Source: an uncultured Pelagibacteraceae bacterium (GTDB taxonomy: Bacteria; Pseudomonadota; Alphaproteobacteria; Pelagibacterales; Pelagibacteraceae). Taken from it: a DNA stretch of 64,000 bases. Under the pieces are notes generated by a model. It was given only the letters and a program-made list of their open reading frames with translations, was not told where the DNA came from and made no database searches. The position numbers were made by a program, and so were the translations under genes. Position 1 is the first letter of the stretch. Each line of letters starts with the position of its first letter. Location: assembly GCA_902543245.1 (NCBI GenBank), contig CACBXQ010000006.1:23164-87163 (forward strand). The letters run 5' to 3'. Positions 37,331 through 45,244 of the stretch are shown here, in pieces.

Positions 37331-38227
37331 ATGAGACATCCACATCATTATAAAATTTCTATAGCATTAGCTATATCTGCTGGAGCCTGGGGAATATATT
37401 GGTTACCTCAAAGAATTTTAGAAGACGGTGGTTTGACAGGTGGATGGGGAACAATCTCACAAATGGTTATTGGATTTTTATTATTATTACCAATAGCGAT
37501 TTGGAAAGTAATTAAAGGACGAGGGACAGGATTTGAACTGCCACTGACTGGCTTATTAATCGGTGGTGGTTTTATTTGTTATGCGCTTAGTTTTCTTTTA
37601 ACAGATGTAATCAAAGCACTGATTATATTTTATATGACACCTATTTGGACTACGATTTTTGAAATAATATTTTTAAAAAAGAAGCATGGCTGGCAAAGAG
37701 TTTTGACTTTAAGTTTAGCTCTTGGTGGGTTGTGGGTTGTTTTCAGTCAAACTACATTTCTTCCATTGCCACAAAACGCTGGAGATTTTTTGGCTTTGAC
37801 TGGTGGAGTTATGTTTGCTGGAGGAATGATAAGATTAGAGGTGGTTAAGACAGATGGTGTATTTCCTATAATATTTTCGTTTTTTTTCTATGGAGCTTTA
37901 TTTAATATTGTAGCTGGCTACTTTTTGTCAGATTACCTAGGAGCTGTTCCAGAACTTGAAGCTTTTGTATCAATGTCAGTTTTTTTAATTCTTTTATCGG
38001 TATTTTATTTTATTCCAACTGGAATTGTTATTCTTTGGGCCCCAACTCAACTTGGAGCAGGATTATGCTCAATTTTATTCTTAAGCGAAATATTAGTTGG
38101 AGTAGTTAGCTCAAGTATACTTACGGACGAACCATTTGGTTGGCGTGAAATTTTAGGAAGCTCTATGATTATTGTTGGTGGAATATTAGCTGTAGTCTTG
38201 CCATCAAAAACTGAAGCTAAATCGTAA
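37331..38227 (+). CDS. EamA/DMT-superfamily transporter
   Basis: 298 residues with about ten hydrophobic helices and two EamA repeats. The first repeat starts ISIALAISAGAWGIYWLPQRIL; the second includes TGGVMFAGGMIRLEVVK and ends with SSSILTDEPFGWREILGSSMIIVGGILAVVLP. These proteins export or import small metabolites; the substrate cannot be inferred. It starts 4 bases after the dihydroorotase gene and ends convergently 2 bases from prpE. Confidence 0.88.
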   Translation: MRHPHHYKISIALAISAGAWGIYWLPQRILEDGGLTGGWGTISQMVIGFLLLLPIAIWKVIKGRGTGFELPLTGLLIGGGFICYALSFLLTDVIKALIIFYMTPIWTTIFEIIFLKKKHGWQRVLTLSLALGGLWVVFSQTTFLPLPQNAGDFLALTGGVMFAGGMIRLEVVKTDGVFPIIFSFFFYGALFNIVAGYFLSDYLGAVPELEAFVSMSVFLILLSVFYFIPTGIVILWAPTQLGAGLCSILFLSEILVGVVSSSILTDEPFGWREILGSSMIIVGGILAVVLPSKTEAKS

Positions 38228-38229
38228 AC

Positions 38230-40125
38230 TTATTTTAAGATATTATTCTGAATTAAATCGTCTTTTATCTCATCTAAAATTTTTGGATCATCGATTGTAG
38301 CAGGTGTCTTGTATTCCTCTTTATCTGCAATTTTTCTTATTGTTCCTCTTAAAATTTTACCTGATCTTGTTTTTGGTAAACGCTTTATTACAATCACAGT
38401 TTTGAATGCAGCTACAGGCCCTATTTTATCTCTGACCATTTGAATACACTCTTTAGATACAGTCTCATTGTCTTTATCTACGCCTGATTTTAAAACTACT
38501 AATCCTATCGGTAATTGTCCTTTAAGTTTGTCTGCTATACCTAGCACTGCACATTCAGCAACAGATTGATGTTCAGATAATACTTCTTCTATTGCGCCAG
38601 TCGATAATCTATGTCCTGCAACGTTAATAATGTCATCAGTTCTAGACATAATCCAAATATATCCATCTTCATCTATATGACCCGCATCATAAGTTTGGTA
38701 ATATCCTTTATAGTTGCTCATGTAATTTTCTTTGTATCTTTCATCTGCATTCCAAAGTGTTGGAAATGTTCCAGGAGGTAGTGGCAGTTTAACAACAATA
38801 TCTCCCATTTCATTTGGTTTTGCGATTGAGTTATCTGATTTTATAATTTTAACATCATAACCTGGTACTGCCTTGCAGGCAGAGCCATATTTTGTTTTCA
38901 TCATTTCAATTCCAGTACAATTGGAACTAATTGCCCAACTTGTTTCTGTCTGCCACCAGTGATCAATTACAGGCACATTAAGTAAATTCTCTGCCCATTT
39001 AATTGTATCAGGATCAGCTCGTTCACCAGCTAAAAACAATGACTCAAATGCACTTAAATCATACTTCTTGAAAAATTTCCCATCAGGATCTTCTTTCTTG
39101 ATAGCTCTAAAAGCTGTTGGTGCAGTAAAAAGAGATTTAACTTTATAATCTGATATTATTTTCCAAAAAGCACCAGCATCTGGAGTACCTACTGGTTTAC
39201 CTTCAAATAGAACTGTGGTGCATCCTTTAAATAGAGGTGCATAAACTATGTAAGAGTGACCAACAATCCATCCAATATCACTTGCTGACCACCAAATATC
39301 GTCAGTATCAATATTGTAAATATTTTTCATAGTCCACTTCAAAGCTACTATATGACCACCAATATCTCTTACTATCCCTTTAGGTATACCAGTTGTGCCT
39401 GAGGTATAAAGTATGTAGGCAAATTCATTAGATTTCATCTCAACACAGTCAACCTCATTAGCGTTTGATAAAGATTCGTCCCAACTTATCTCTTTGGGGG
39501 CGGTTAATTTGACTTCGTGACCAGATCTTTGAAAAAGTATCATCTTTTCAATTTTATGAGATGCCATTTTAATAGCCTCATCTACTAATGGTTTGTACTC
39601 GACTGTTCTTCCAGGTTCAAAACCACATGAGGCAGTAACCAAAACTTTAGCTTTACTATCATCAATTCTACTAGCAAGCTCATTTGAGGCAAAACCTCCA
39701 AATACTACGGAATGAATTGCTCCAATTCTACCACATGCTAACATAGCAATAACTGCCTCAGGTATCATAGGCATATAAATGATTACTCTATCTCCCTTCA
39801 TCACTCCTTGCTTAGATAAAGCGCCGGCAAATTTGGATACTTTTTGTCTTAATTCGTTGTAGGAGTACTTTTTTTTGTTACCCGTAATAGGACTATCATA
39901 AATTAGAGCTGTCTTTTCTCCTCTACCCTGATCAATATGTATATCTAAGGCATTGTAGCACGTATTTGTTACCCCATCTTCATACCATTTGTAAAAAGGA
40001 GGGTTAGAATTGTTTAAAATTTTAGTAGGTTTTTTAAACCAGAATATATCATTTGCTATTTCACCCCAGAAATCCTCAGGATTTTTGATTGATTTTGAGT
40101 AAATATCGCTAAAACTTTTTGACAT
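38230..40125 (-). CDS. prpE: Propionyl-CoA/acetyl-CoA synthetase (PrpE-type)
   Basis: 631-residue adenylate-forming enzyme. The N-terminal linker is of PrpE type, the phosphate loop is AYILYTSGTTGIPKG, VIDHWWQTETSWAI and MSRTDDIINVAGHRLSTG follow, and the catalytic/acetylatable Lys is in LPKTRSGKILRG. The size and the KGIVRDIGGH block point to propionate-CoA ligase rather than Acs (about 650). It lies directly upstream of, and divergent from, proteorhodopsin; the 210-base space between them holds both promoters. Acetate or propionate use in the light is a plausible but unproved link. Confidence 0.9.
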   Translation of the reverse strand: MSKSFSDIYSKSIKNPEDFWGEIANDIFWFKKPTKILNNSNPPFYKWYEDGVTNTCYNALDIHIDQGRGEKTALIYDSPITGNKKKYSYNELRQKVSKFAGALSKQGVMKGDRVIIYMPMIPEAVIAMLACGRIGAIHSVVFGGFASNELASRIDDSKAKVLVTASCGFEPGRTVEYKPLVDEAIKMASHKIEKMILFQRSGHEVKLTAPKEISWDESLSNANEVDCVEMKSNEFAYILYTSGTTGIPKGIVRDIGGHIVALKWTMKNIYNIDTDDIWWSASDIGWIVGHSYIVYAPLFKGCTTVLFEGKPVGTPDAGAFWKIISDYKVKSLFTAPTAFRAIKKEDPDGKFFKKYDLSAFESLFLAGERADPDTIKWAENLLNVPVIDHWWQTETSWAISSNCTGIEMMKTKYGSACKAVPGYDVKIIKSDNSIAKPNEMGDIVVKLPLPPGTFPTLWNADERYKENYMSNYKGYYQTYDAGHIDEDGYIWIMSRTDDIINVAGHRLSTGAIEEVLSEHQSVAECAVLGIADKLKGQLPIGLVVLKSGVDKDNETVSKECIQMVRDKIGPVAAFKTVIVIKRLPKTRSGKILRGTIRKIADKEEYKTPATIDDPKILDEIKDDLIQNNILK

Positions 40126-40264
40126 TAAAATTGATTCTTTTTTCGATTATTAGTTAATATTAAATTAAAAATTGTATTTAAATTTAAAAAGTCAATAAAA
40201 TCAATACTTAATTAAGATAGAAAACTCTTCTAATAACTATTCAAATTTGTTATTTAACCGTCAT

Positions 40265-40290
40265 TATGGTTCTTTTTAGTGAGAACCATA
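40265..40290. promoter_or_regulatory. Perfect palindrome in the proteorhodopsin promoter region
   Basis: TATGGTTCT / AGAACCATA, a 9-bp perfect inverted repeat with an 8-base centre. It lies just before the AT-rich -10-like TATAAA at 40296-40301, so it covers the expected -35 region. That position suggests a transcription-factor operator rather than an RNA hairpin, but a leader hairpin is not excluded. It is the most ordered element in the 210-base prpE/proteorhodopsin gap (40126-40335), otherwise plain AT-rich DNA with no ORF. Confidence 0.55.
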
Positions 40291-40323
40291 GTTTATATAA
40301 ACTAAAATAAGACTAACAAAAAA

Positions 40324-40328
40324 AGGGA
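40324..40328 (+). promoter_or_regulatory. Strong ribosome binding site of proteorhodopsin
   Basis: GGGAG preceded by seven A residues, 7 bases before the ATG at 40336. Most genes in this window have no recognisable Shine-Dalgarno sequence, so this one fits a highly expressed gene and fixes the start. Confidence 0.75.
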
Positions 40329-40335
40329 GTTTGTT

Positions 40336-41106
40336 ATGAATAAACTAAAAACGTTAGCGATAGCTTTTGTAGCTCTAATTGGAGTTTCAACAGCAGCTAA
40401 TGCAGCAGAGGTATTCCTAGCCACTGATGATTTCGTAGGTATTTCATTTTGGTTAATTTCAATGGGAATGCTTGCAGCTACAGCGTTTTTCTTTATGGAG
40501 CAAGCAAATGTTGCGGCTCAGTGGAGAAAATCAGTAAACGTAGCTGGACTAGTTACTGGTATAGCATTTATCCATTATATGTACATGAGAGCAGTTTGGG
40601 TTGAAACAGGTGATACACCTACTGTTTACAGATACATTGATTGGTTAATTACAGTGCCATTACAATTAGTAGAATTTTATCTAATATTATCTGCAGTTAG
40701 AAAAGTTCCATCAGGAATATTCTGGAGAATTTTAATCGGTTCTTTAGTAATGTTAATTGGTGGATATTGTGGAGAAGCTGGATTCATCAACCCAATGCTT
40801 GGTTTCGTAATCGGTATGGCTGGATGGATTTATATTCTTTATGAAATCTTTTCTGGAGAAGCTGGTAAGTCAATGGCTAAATCAGGAAACAAGTCTCTTG
40901 TTACAGCATTTAGTGCGTTGAGAATGATCGTTACAGTTGGTTGGGCTATCTACCCACTAGGTTATATCTTCGGATATTTGACAGGTGGAATAGATGATGC
41001 AGCACTTAACGTGATTTACAACTTAGCTGACTTTGTTAATAAGATCGCATTTGGTGTTATTATCTGGTCTTGTGCAGTTGCTAACTCAGGCAGAAGCAGA
41101 GCATAA
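40336..41106 (+). CDS. Proteorhodopsin, blue-absorbing type, light-driven proton pump
   Basis: 256 residues: a signal peptide (about 1-23) and seven membrane helices. In helix C, YRYIDWLITVPLQLVEFYLIL carries proton acceptor Asp102, donor Glu113 and spectral-tuning Gln110. These correspond to Asp97, Glu108 and position 105 of green proteorhodopsin; Gln at 105 indicates blue tuning. His80 partners Asp102. The retinal Schiff base is Lys236 in helix G (NLADFVNKIAFG). It pumps protons outward in light. It has a strong ribosome binding site and its own terminator, so it is mainly a single-gene transcript. Retinal synthesis genes are not in the window. Confidence 0.98.
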   Translation: MNKLKTLAIAFVALIGVSTAANAAEVFLATDDFVGISFWLISMGMLAATAFFFMEQANVAAQWRKSVNVAGLVTGIAFIHYMYMRAVWVETGDTPTVYRYIDWLITVPLQLVEFYLILSAVRKVPSGIFWRILIGSLVMLIGGYCGEAGFINPMLGFVIGMAGWIYILYEIFSGEAGKSMAKSGNKSLVTAFSALRMIVTVGWAIYPLGYIFGYLTGGIDDAALNVIYNLADFVNKIAFGVIIWSCAVANSGRSRA

Positions 41107-41127
41107 TAAAAGTATTCTGTACTTAAT

Positions 41128-41169
41128 AAATAGGGCGAGGGGCATATGCCACTTGCCCTATTTTTTTTT
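41128..41169 (+). terminator. Rho-independent terminator after proteorhodopsin
   Basis: AATAGGGC and GCCCTATT pair around an inner GGCATATGCC hairpin, followed by nine T. It lies about 20 bases after the proteorhodopsin stop and separates the abundant opsin transcript from the ferredoxin gene. Confidence 0.9.
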
Positions 41170-41186
41170 GTGCCTATATTAATTGT

Positions 41187-41507
41187 ATGTCAAAAATTAC
41201 CTATATAGAAAGCTCAGGAAAATCCCATACAGTTGATGTAAAAAATGGATTAACCGTTATGGAAGGGGCAATTCAAAATGATATTCCAGGTATTGATGCA
41301 GATTGTGGTGGAGGTATGTCATGCGCGACATGCCATGTATATGTAAAAGAAAATTGGTTTGATAAATTGCCTAAAAAAGAAGATGGTGAAGATGATATGC
41401 TTGATATGGCTTTTGAACCAAATAAATTTAGCAGATTAAGTTGTCAAATAATTATCTCTGATGAATTAGAAGGACTGGTTGTTAATGTTCCAGCAAAACA
41501 GTCGTAA
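41187..41507 (+). CDS. 2Fe-2S ferredoxin (adrenodoxin type)
   Basis: 106 residues with the adrenodoxin-type cluster ligands Cys40, Cys46, Cys49 and Cys86 ([16 protein letters not shown] and RLSCQIII). A soluble one-electron carrier. Its stop overlaps the start of the flavin reductase gene by one base, so the two are translated together and are likely redox partners. It follows the proteorhodopsin terminator by 17 bases. The same opsin-ferredoxin-reductase order is a recurring feature of SAR11 genomes as I recall them. Confidence 0.93.
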   Translation: MSKITYIESSGKSHTVDVKNGLTVMEGAIQNDIPGIDADCGGGMSCATCHVYVKENWFDKLPKKEDGEDDMLDMAFEPNKFSRLSCQIIISDELEGLVVNVPAKQS

Positions 41508-42523
41508 TGATAAATACTGATGTATTAGTTATCGGCGCAGGTCCCACAGGACTTTTTTGTGCCCATCAGTTAGGTCTTATTGGTTTAAAGTGTGAAGTGG
41601 TTGATAATTTAGATAAGCTTGGAGGACAATGTATTGAGCTTTATCCCGATAAACCAATCTATGATATTCCAGGAATACCTGAATGCACAGGAGAGGAATT
41701 AACTAATCAATTAATAAAACAAATTAAACCTTTCAAAACAAATTTTCACCTTAACGAAAGAGTAGAAGAAGTAACAAAAAAAGATGATAAATGGTTAATA
41801 ATAACTAGTAAAAAGAAACAATTTTTAACTCCAAACATTGTTATAGCTGGGGGAGTTGGCTCTTTTGAGCCAAGAAAGTTTTCAGTTAAAGACTCAGAAA
41901 TATATGAAGATAAAAGTATTTTTTATTCAATAAAAGATAAATCTATTTTCCAAGGAAAAGACATCTCAATTTTTGGCGGTGGTGATTCAGCATTAGACTG
42001 GGCTATTGAATTATCAAAATCTTCTAATGTAAAATTAATTCATAGAAGAGATGAATTTAGAGGAGCTGAAGCAAGTGTGAAAAAAGTAAAAGAGTTAGCT
42101 AAGAATGGTATAATAGAGCTTCATACTCAGTATCAATTAGACTCTGTAGAGGGAAATGGATCTATAAATTCAATTAATATAAAGCATGAAGAGGGGAATA
42201 TAAAAACTCTTAAAACAAATTTTCTCCTTGGTTTTTTTGGATTAATAATGAAACTTGGACCAATTACAAATTGGGGTCTAAATTTTGATAAAAAAACAAT
42301 AAAAGTAAATACTGAAAATTTTGAGACAAATCAAAAAGGAATTTTTGCAATAGGAGATATTTGTACATATCCAGGTAAACTTAAATTAATCTTGTCAGGT
42401 TTTCATGAAGGAGCATTAGCAGCCAGAGGTTGTTTTAAATACGCTAGACCTGATGAAAAATATAGATTTGAGTTTACAACAACTTCTAAATCATTAAAGA
42501 ATAGACTTGGTGTTAAAGAGTGA
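41507..42523 (+). CDS. Ferredoxin/flavodoxin-NADP reductase, thioredoxin-reductase-like
   Basis: 338 residues with two Rossmann motifs: FAD-binding VIGAGPTGLFCAHQLG at the N-terminus and NAD(P)-binding IFGGGDSALDWAIEL in the middle. KGIFAIGDICTYPGK lies near the C-terminus. There is no CxxC redox pair, which excludes true thioredoxin reductase and fits the TrxB-like ferredoxin-NADP reductase family. It probably reduces, or is reduced by, the ferredoxin encoded one base upstream. It overlaps the GST gene by 4 bases. Confidence 0.9.
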   Translation: MINTDVLVIGAGPTGLFCAHQLGLIGLKCEVVDNLDKLGGQCIELYPDKPIYDIPGIPECTGEELTNQLIKQIKPFKTNFHLNERVEEVTKKDDKWLIITSKKKQFLTPNIVIAGGVGSFEPRKFSVKDSEIYEDKSIFYSIKDKSIFQGKDISIFGGGDSALDWAIELSKSSNVKLIHRRDEFRGAEASVKKVKELAKNGIIELHTQYQLDSVEGNGSINSINIKHEEGNIKTLKTNFLLGFFGLIMKLGPITNWGLNFDKKTIKVNTENFETNQKGIFAIGDICTYPGKLKLILSGFHEGALAARGCFKYARPDEKYRFEFTTTSKSLKNRLGVKE

Positions 42524-43143
42524 TCGAGTTATTTGCATCTGATACACCTAACGGAAAAAAGATAAGTATAATGCTTGAGGAGATTAAATTTCCTTACAAA
42601 GTTACATCTATCAATTTAACTAAAGGTGAACAATTCAAAGAAGAATTTAAGCAAATAAGTCCATTTAGTAAAATTCCAGTTATAAAAGATAAAGGTAATA
42701 ATAAAAGTGTATTTGGTTCGGGAGCTATATTAATTTATTTAGCTGAAAAAAGTAAAAAATTTTATAACAAAGAAAATAAATTAGATATTGATCAATGGCT
42801 TATGGCACAAATGGGATTAATTGGACCTATGATTGGCCAATATCATTCCTTTTATCGATTTAACAAAGGAAAAAGCAAATATGGAGAAGAAAGATATTTT
42901 AAAATAACCAAGGATTTATATAAAAATTTAGATGATCGATTGTCAGTTTCAAAATTTTTAGCTTGCGATGATTATACGATAGCAGACATAGCTACATGGC
43001 CATGGATTGCAAGACATGAATGGCATGATATTGGATTAAAAAAATATAATAATTTATGCAAATGGTACAATATTATTTCAGAAAGAGATGCGGTAGTTAA
43101 AGGATATAATTTTATGGGAGCAGGCGATATACCTAAGTCTTAG
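42520..43143 (+). CDS. Glutathione S-transferase family protein
   Basis: 207 residues: an N-terminal thioredoxin-like domain (IELFASDTPNGKKISIMLEEI; KIPVIKD; SGAILIYLAEK) and an all-helical C-terminal domain (YTIADIATWPWIARHEWHDI). It resembles the YfcG/YghU-type GSTs with GSH-dependent disulfide reductase activity. The start codon is GTG at 42520, overlapping the reductase stop. The stop TAG shares two bases with the convergent dksA stop. The substrate is unknown. Confidence 0.88.
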   Translation: MIELFASDTPNGKKISIMLEEIKFPYKVTSINLTKGEQFKEEFKQISPFSKIPVIKDKGNNKSVFGSGAILIYLAEKSKKFYNKENKLDIDQWLMAQMGLIGPMIGQYHSFYRFNKGKSKYGEERYFKITKDLYKNLDDRLSVSKFLACDDYTIADIATWPWIARHEWHDIGLKKYNNLCKWYNIISERDAVVKGYNFMGAGDIPKS

Positions 43144-43553
43144 ATATCTGCGTAAACTTTTTCCTCTTTCTCATGTTTTTCTTGCGCAGAAATACATAAA
43201 GTTGCAATAGGTCTTGCAATTAATCTTTTAATTCCAATTGGTTCACCTGTCTCTTCACAATATCCGTAAGTTCCATCTTTAATTTTTTTTACAGCTTGTT
43301 CAATTTTAGATATTAATTTTATTTGTCTATTGATTGCTCTCATTTCAACATTTTTTTCTGTATATGAGCTTGCTTGATCAACGATATCTGCAGAGGCACT
43401 GTTATCATCAAAGGAGTTATTAAGGGCTTCATTGTTAGCTCTAATAATCTCAGTTTTCCAGTCTAGTAGTTTTCTTTTAAAATAAACTTTATGCTTTTCG
43501 CACATATATTTTTCTTTTAAATTTGGCACATAAGTTTTAGAAATTCTAACCAT
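43140..43553 (-). CDS. dksA: DksA/TraR family RNA-polymerase-binding factor
   Basis: 137 residues. An N-terminal coiled coil carries the tip motif DIVDQA (Asp56, Asp59, Ala61), the DksA residues that reach the polymerase active site. The C-terminal zinc-finger region YGYCEETGEPIGIKRLIARPIATLCISA keeps only Cys99 and Cys120, with Thr102 and Ala123 in the other two positions. This resembles the zinc-independent DksA2-type and alphaproteobacterial proteins. It acts with ppGpp to tune rRNA and amino-acid promoters. It is convergent with the GST gene and divergent from the glycosyltransferase gene. Confidence 0.92.
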   Translation of the reverse strand: MVRISKTYVPNLKEKYMCEKHKVYFKRKLLDWKTEIIRANNEALNNSFDDNSASADIVDQASSYTEKNVEMRAINRQIKLISKIEQAVKKIKDGTYGYCEETGEPIGIKRLIARPIATLCISAQEKHEKEEKVYADI

Positions 43554-43594
43554 ACAATATTTTTGACGACTGGAGTATATTCAGCAATATATTA

Positions 43595-45118
43595 GTGTCA
43601 ATATATGAAAATTTATGTAAAAATTATTTAATGTTGATAAATAAGAATAATAATTCAACTTTGCTTTATATTTTTCTTATAATTCATTTTTCTATATGGA
43701 CATTGATTCCTACCTTTGTATATGAGAATCTTCCTTTAGACACAATTGAGGCTTTAGTATGGGGAAATGGTATCGAATGGGGTAATAATAAACATCCACC
43801 GCTAAGCATTTTTTTTACAGAATTAATTTACTCAATATTTAAAACTAATGATTTTGCATATTACTTACTTTGTCAGACCTTTATCTTAATTAACTTCATA
43901 TATATTTATAAACTATCAAAATTTTTTTTTGATGAGAAAAGAACCCAAATTTTTATCGTTTTCTTAACTTCGTTAATATTTTACTATTCTTTGTCATCAA
44001 CAGAATTTAATGTAAATATTTGTATATTACCTTTTTGGACTTCAGCAATTTATTATACTTTAAAATCTGTTGAAAAAAACAAAAATAAAGATTGGGCTCT
44101 ATTGGGTCTCGTTTGTGCTTTAGGATTTTTATCAAAATATATTATTGCCTATCTTTTTTTTGGAATAATAGTTTTTTTGATTTTTATATTTGTAAAAGAA
44201 AAAAAATTAAACTTAAAAATTTTTATTTCATTATTTATTTTTGTAGTTATTATTTCACCTCATATTCTATGGCTTTCAGAAAATAATTTTGAAACTGTAA
44301 AATATGCATTTGGGCGTGTGGCTGCTTATTCAAAATTTTATCAATCACTTATTTTTTTTCTAAAACAATTAATTTTCTTTTTTATTTTATTTTTATTACA
44401 TTTTATTTTCTTTAAATTTAGTTTTAATTCAAAAAATGTCTTTTCTAAAAAAAGTATTTTTCTAATATGTATTTTTGTTGTTCCATTTGTTTTAATTTTA
44501 ATTACATCAATAATAACCGGATCTAAAATTAGAACAGCTTGGTTAATGCCATTTTATAGTATATCTTGTTTAGCAATTACTTATTATTTTTTTGACTTAA
44601 AAAATAAAAAATTTCTAGTTTTATTTATTTTTTTATATTTATTAAATCCAGCAATATTTCTAGGATCGTTTTACTCGGATTACACAAAAAATAGAACAAA
44701 AGATGCTAGAGAAAAAAGAGTTTTATATGAGGGAAAAAGAATTTCTGAGATTGTTCAACAAGAATGGAATAAAGTTTCAAAAAAAAAGATTATGTACATA
44801 ATAGGAGATGAATGGTATGGAGGTAATTTATCCTATCATTTAAGAGATAGGCCATATTTATATATTCATAAAGATATGGAGTTTTGGTATGCAAATAAAG
44901 ACATTAAATCCTTATCAGAAATCATGAAATATGGTGTTATTTTAATAGAAAAAGATCTTCATGAAATAAATGCATCTTTCATGCAATATAATGATAAAAA
45001 CTTGTTTTATTTAAAAGATGAAAAAAATAAGATTAAATTTTATAATTGTAAGTTAGAAAAAAAACGGCTTGAAAATGATAAAATTAATATTTTTGTTGTT
45101 CATCCTGGTTGTAAATAA
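43595..45118 (+). CDS. Glycosyltransferase family 39-like membrane protein (ArnT/PMT type)
   Basis: About 507 residues from a GTG at 43595; an ATG at 43631 (MLINKNNN, 495 residues) may be the true start. It has some ten to twelve hydrophobic helices. An early acidic pair occurs in LPLDTIEALVWGNGIEWGNNKHPPLSIFFTELIYS, the GT39/PMT-like catalytic loop (Asp-Glu with a KHPP block). A C-terminal soluble part follows. It probably moves a sugar from a polyprenyl phosphate donor to a lipid or surface glycan. It lies upstream of a small membrane protein and a polyprenyl-phosphate-type GT2, a usual partnership. Confidence 0.8.
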   Translation: MSIYENLCKNYLMLINKNNNSTLLYIFLIIHFSIWTLIPTFVYENLPLDTIEALVWGNGIEWGNNKHPPLSIFFTELIYSIFKTNDFAYYLLCQTFILINFIYIYKLSKFFFDEKRTQIFIVFLTSLIFYYSLSSTEFNVNICILPFWTSAIYYTLKSVEKNKNKDWALLGLVCALGFLSKYIIAYLFFGIIVFLIFIFVKEKKLNLKIFISLFIFVVIISPHILWLSENNFETVKYAFGRVAAYSKFYQSLIFFLKQLIFFFILFLLHFIFFKFSFNSKNVFSKKSIFLICIFVVPFVLILITSIITGSKIRTAWLMPFYSISCLAITYYFFDLKNKKFLVLFIFLYLLNPAIFLGSFYSDYTKNRTKDAREKRVLYEGKRISEIVQQEWNKVSKKKIMYIIGDEWYGGNLSYHLRDRPYLYIHKDMEFWYANKDIKSLSEIMKYGVILIEKDLHEINASFMQYNDKNLFYLKDEKNKIKFYNCKLEKKRLENDKINIFVVHPGCK

Positions 45119-45121
45119 TTT

Positions 45122-45244
45122 ATGAATGAATTTTTTAAAAAAAATAAAAAAATAGTTTTCTTTGTAGGAATAGTTCTACTAATTGAATTTTCAGGTCACG
45201 GAATAATTGCTTCTTTAATAAGATTTTTAAATTCTTTGAATTAA
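45122..45244 (+). CDS. Small 40-aa single-pass membrane protein between glycosyltransferases
   Basis: ORF of 40 residues beginning MNEFFKKNKKIVFFVGIVLL and ending RFLNSLN. It has a basic N-terminus followed by one hydrophobic helix (about 11-22 and onward), so probably one membrane span. Three things support it: it starts 3 bases after the GT39 stop, its stop overlaps the ATG of the GT2 gene (TAATG), and it fills an otherwise unexplained 125-base gap. I do not recognise a family. It may be a partner or anchor of the flanking enzymes; a random ORF cannot be excluded. Confidence 0.6.
   Translation: MNEFFKKNKKIVFFVGIVLLIEFSGHGIIASLIRFLNSLN

Noticed and set aside
40126..40335. A riboswitch or small RNA in the longest intergenic region, upstream of proteorhodopsin.
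   Set aside because: Only one hairpin-like palindrome is present, and it lies upstream of the likely -10 box; no conserved aptamer pattern is recognised.
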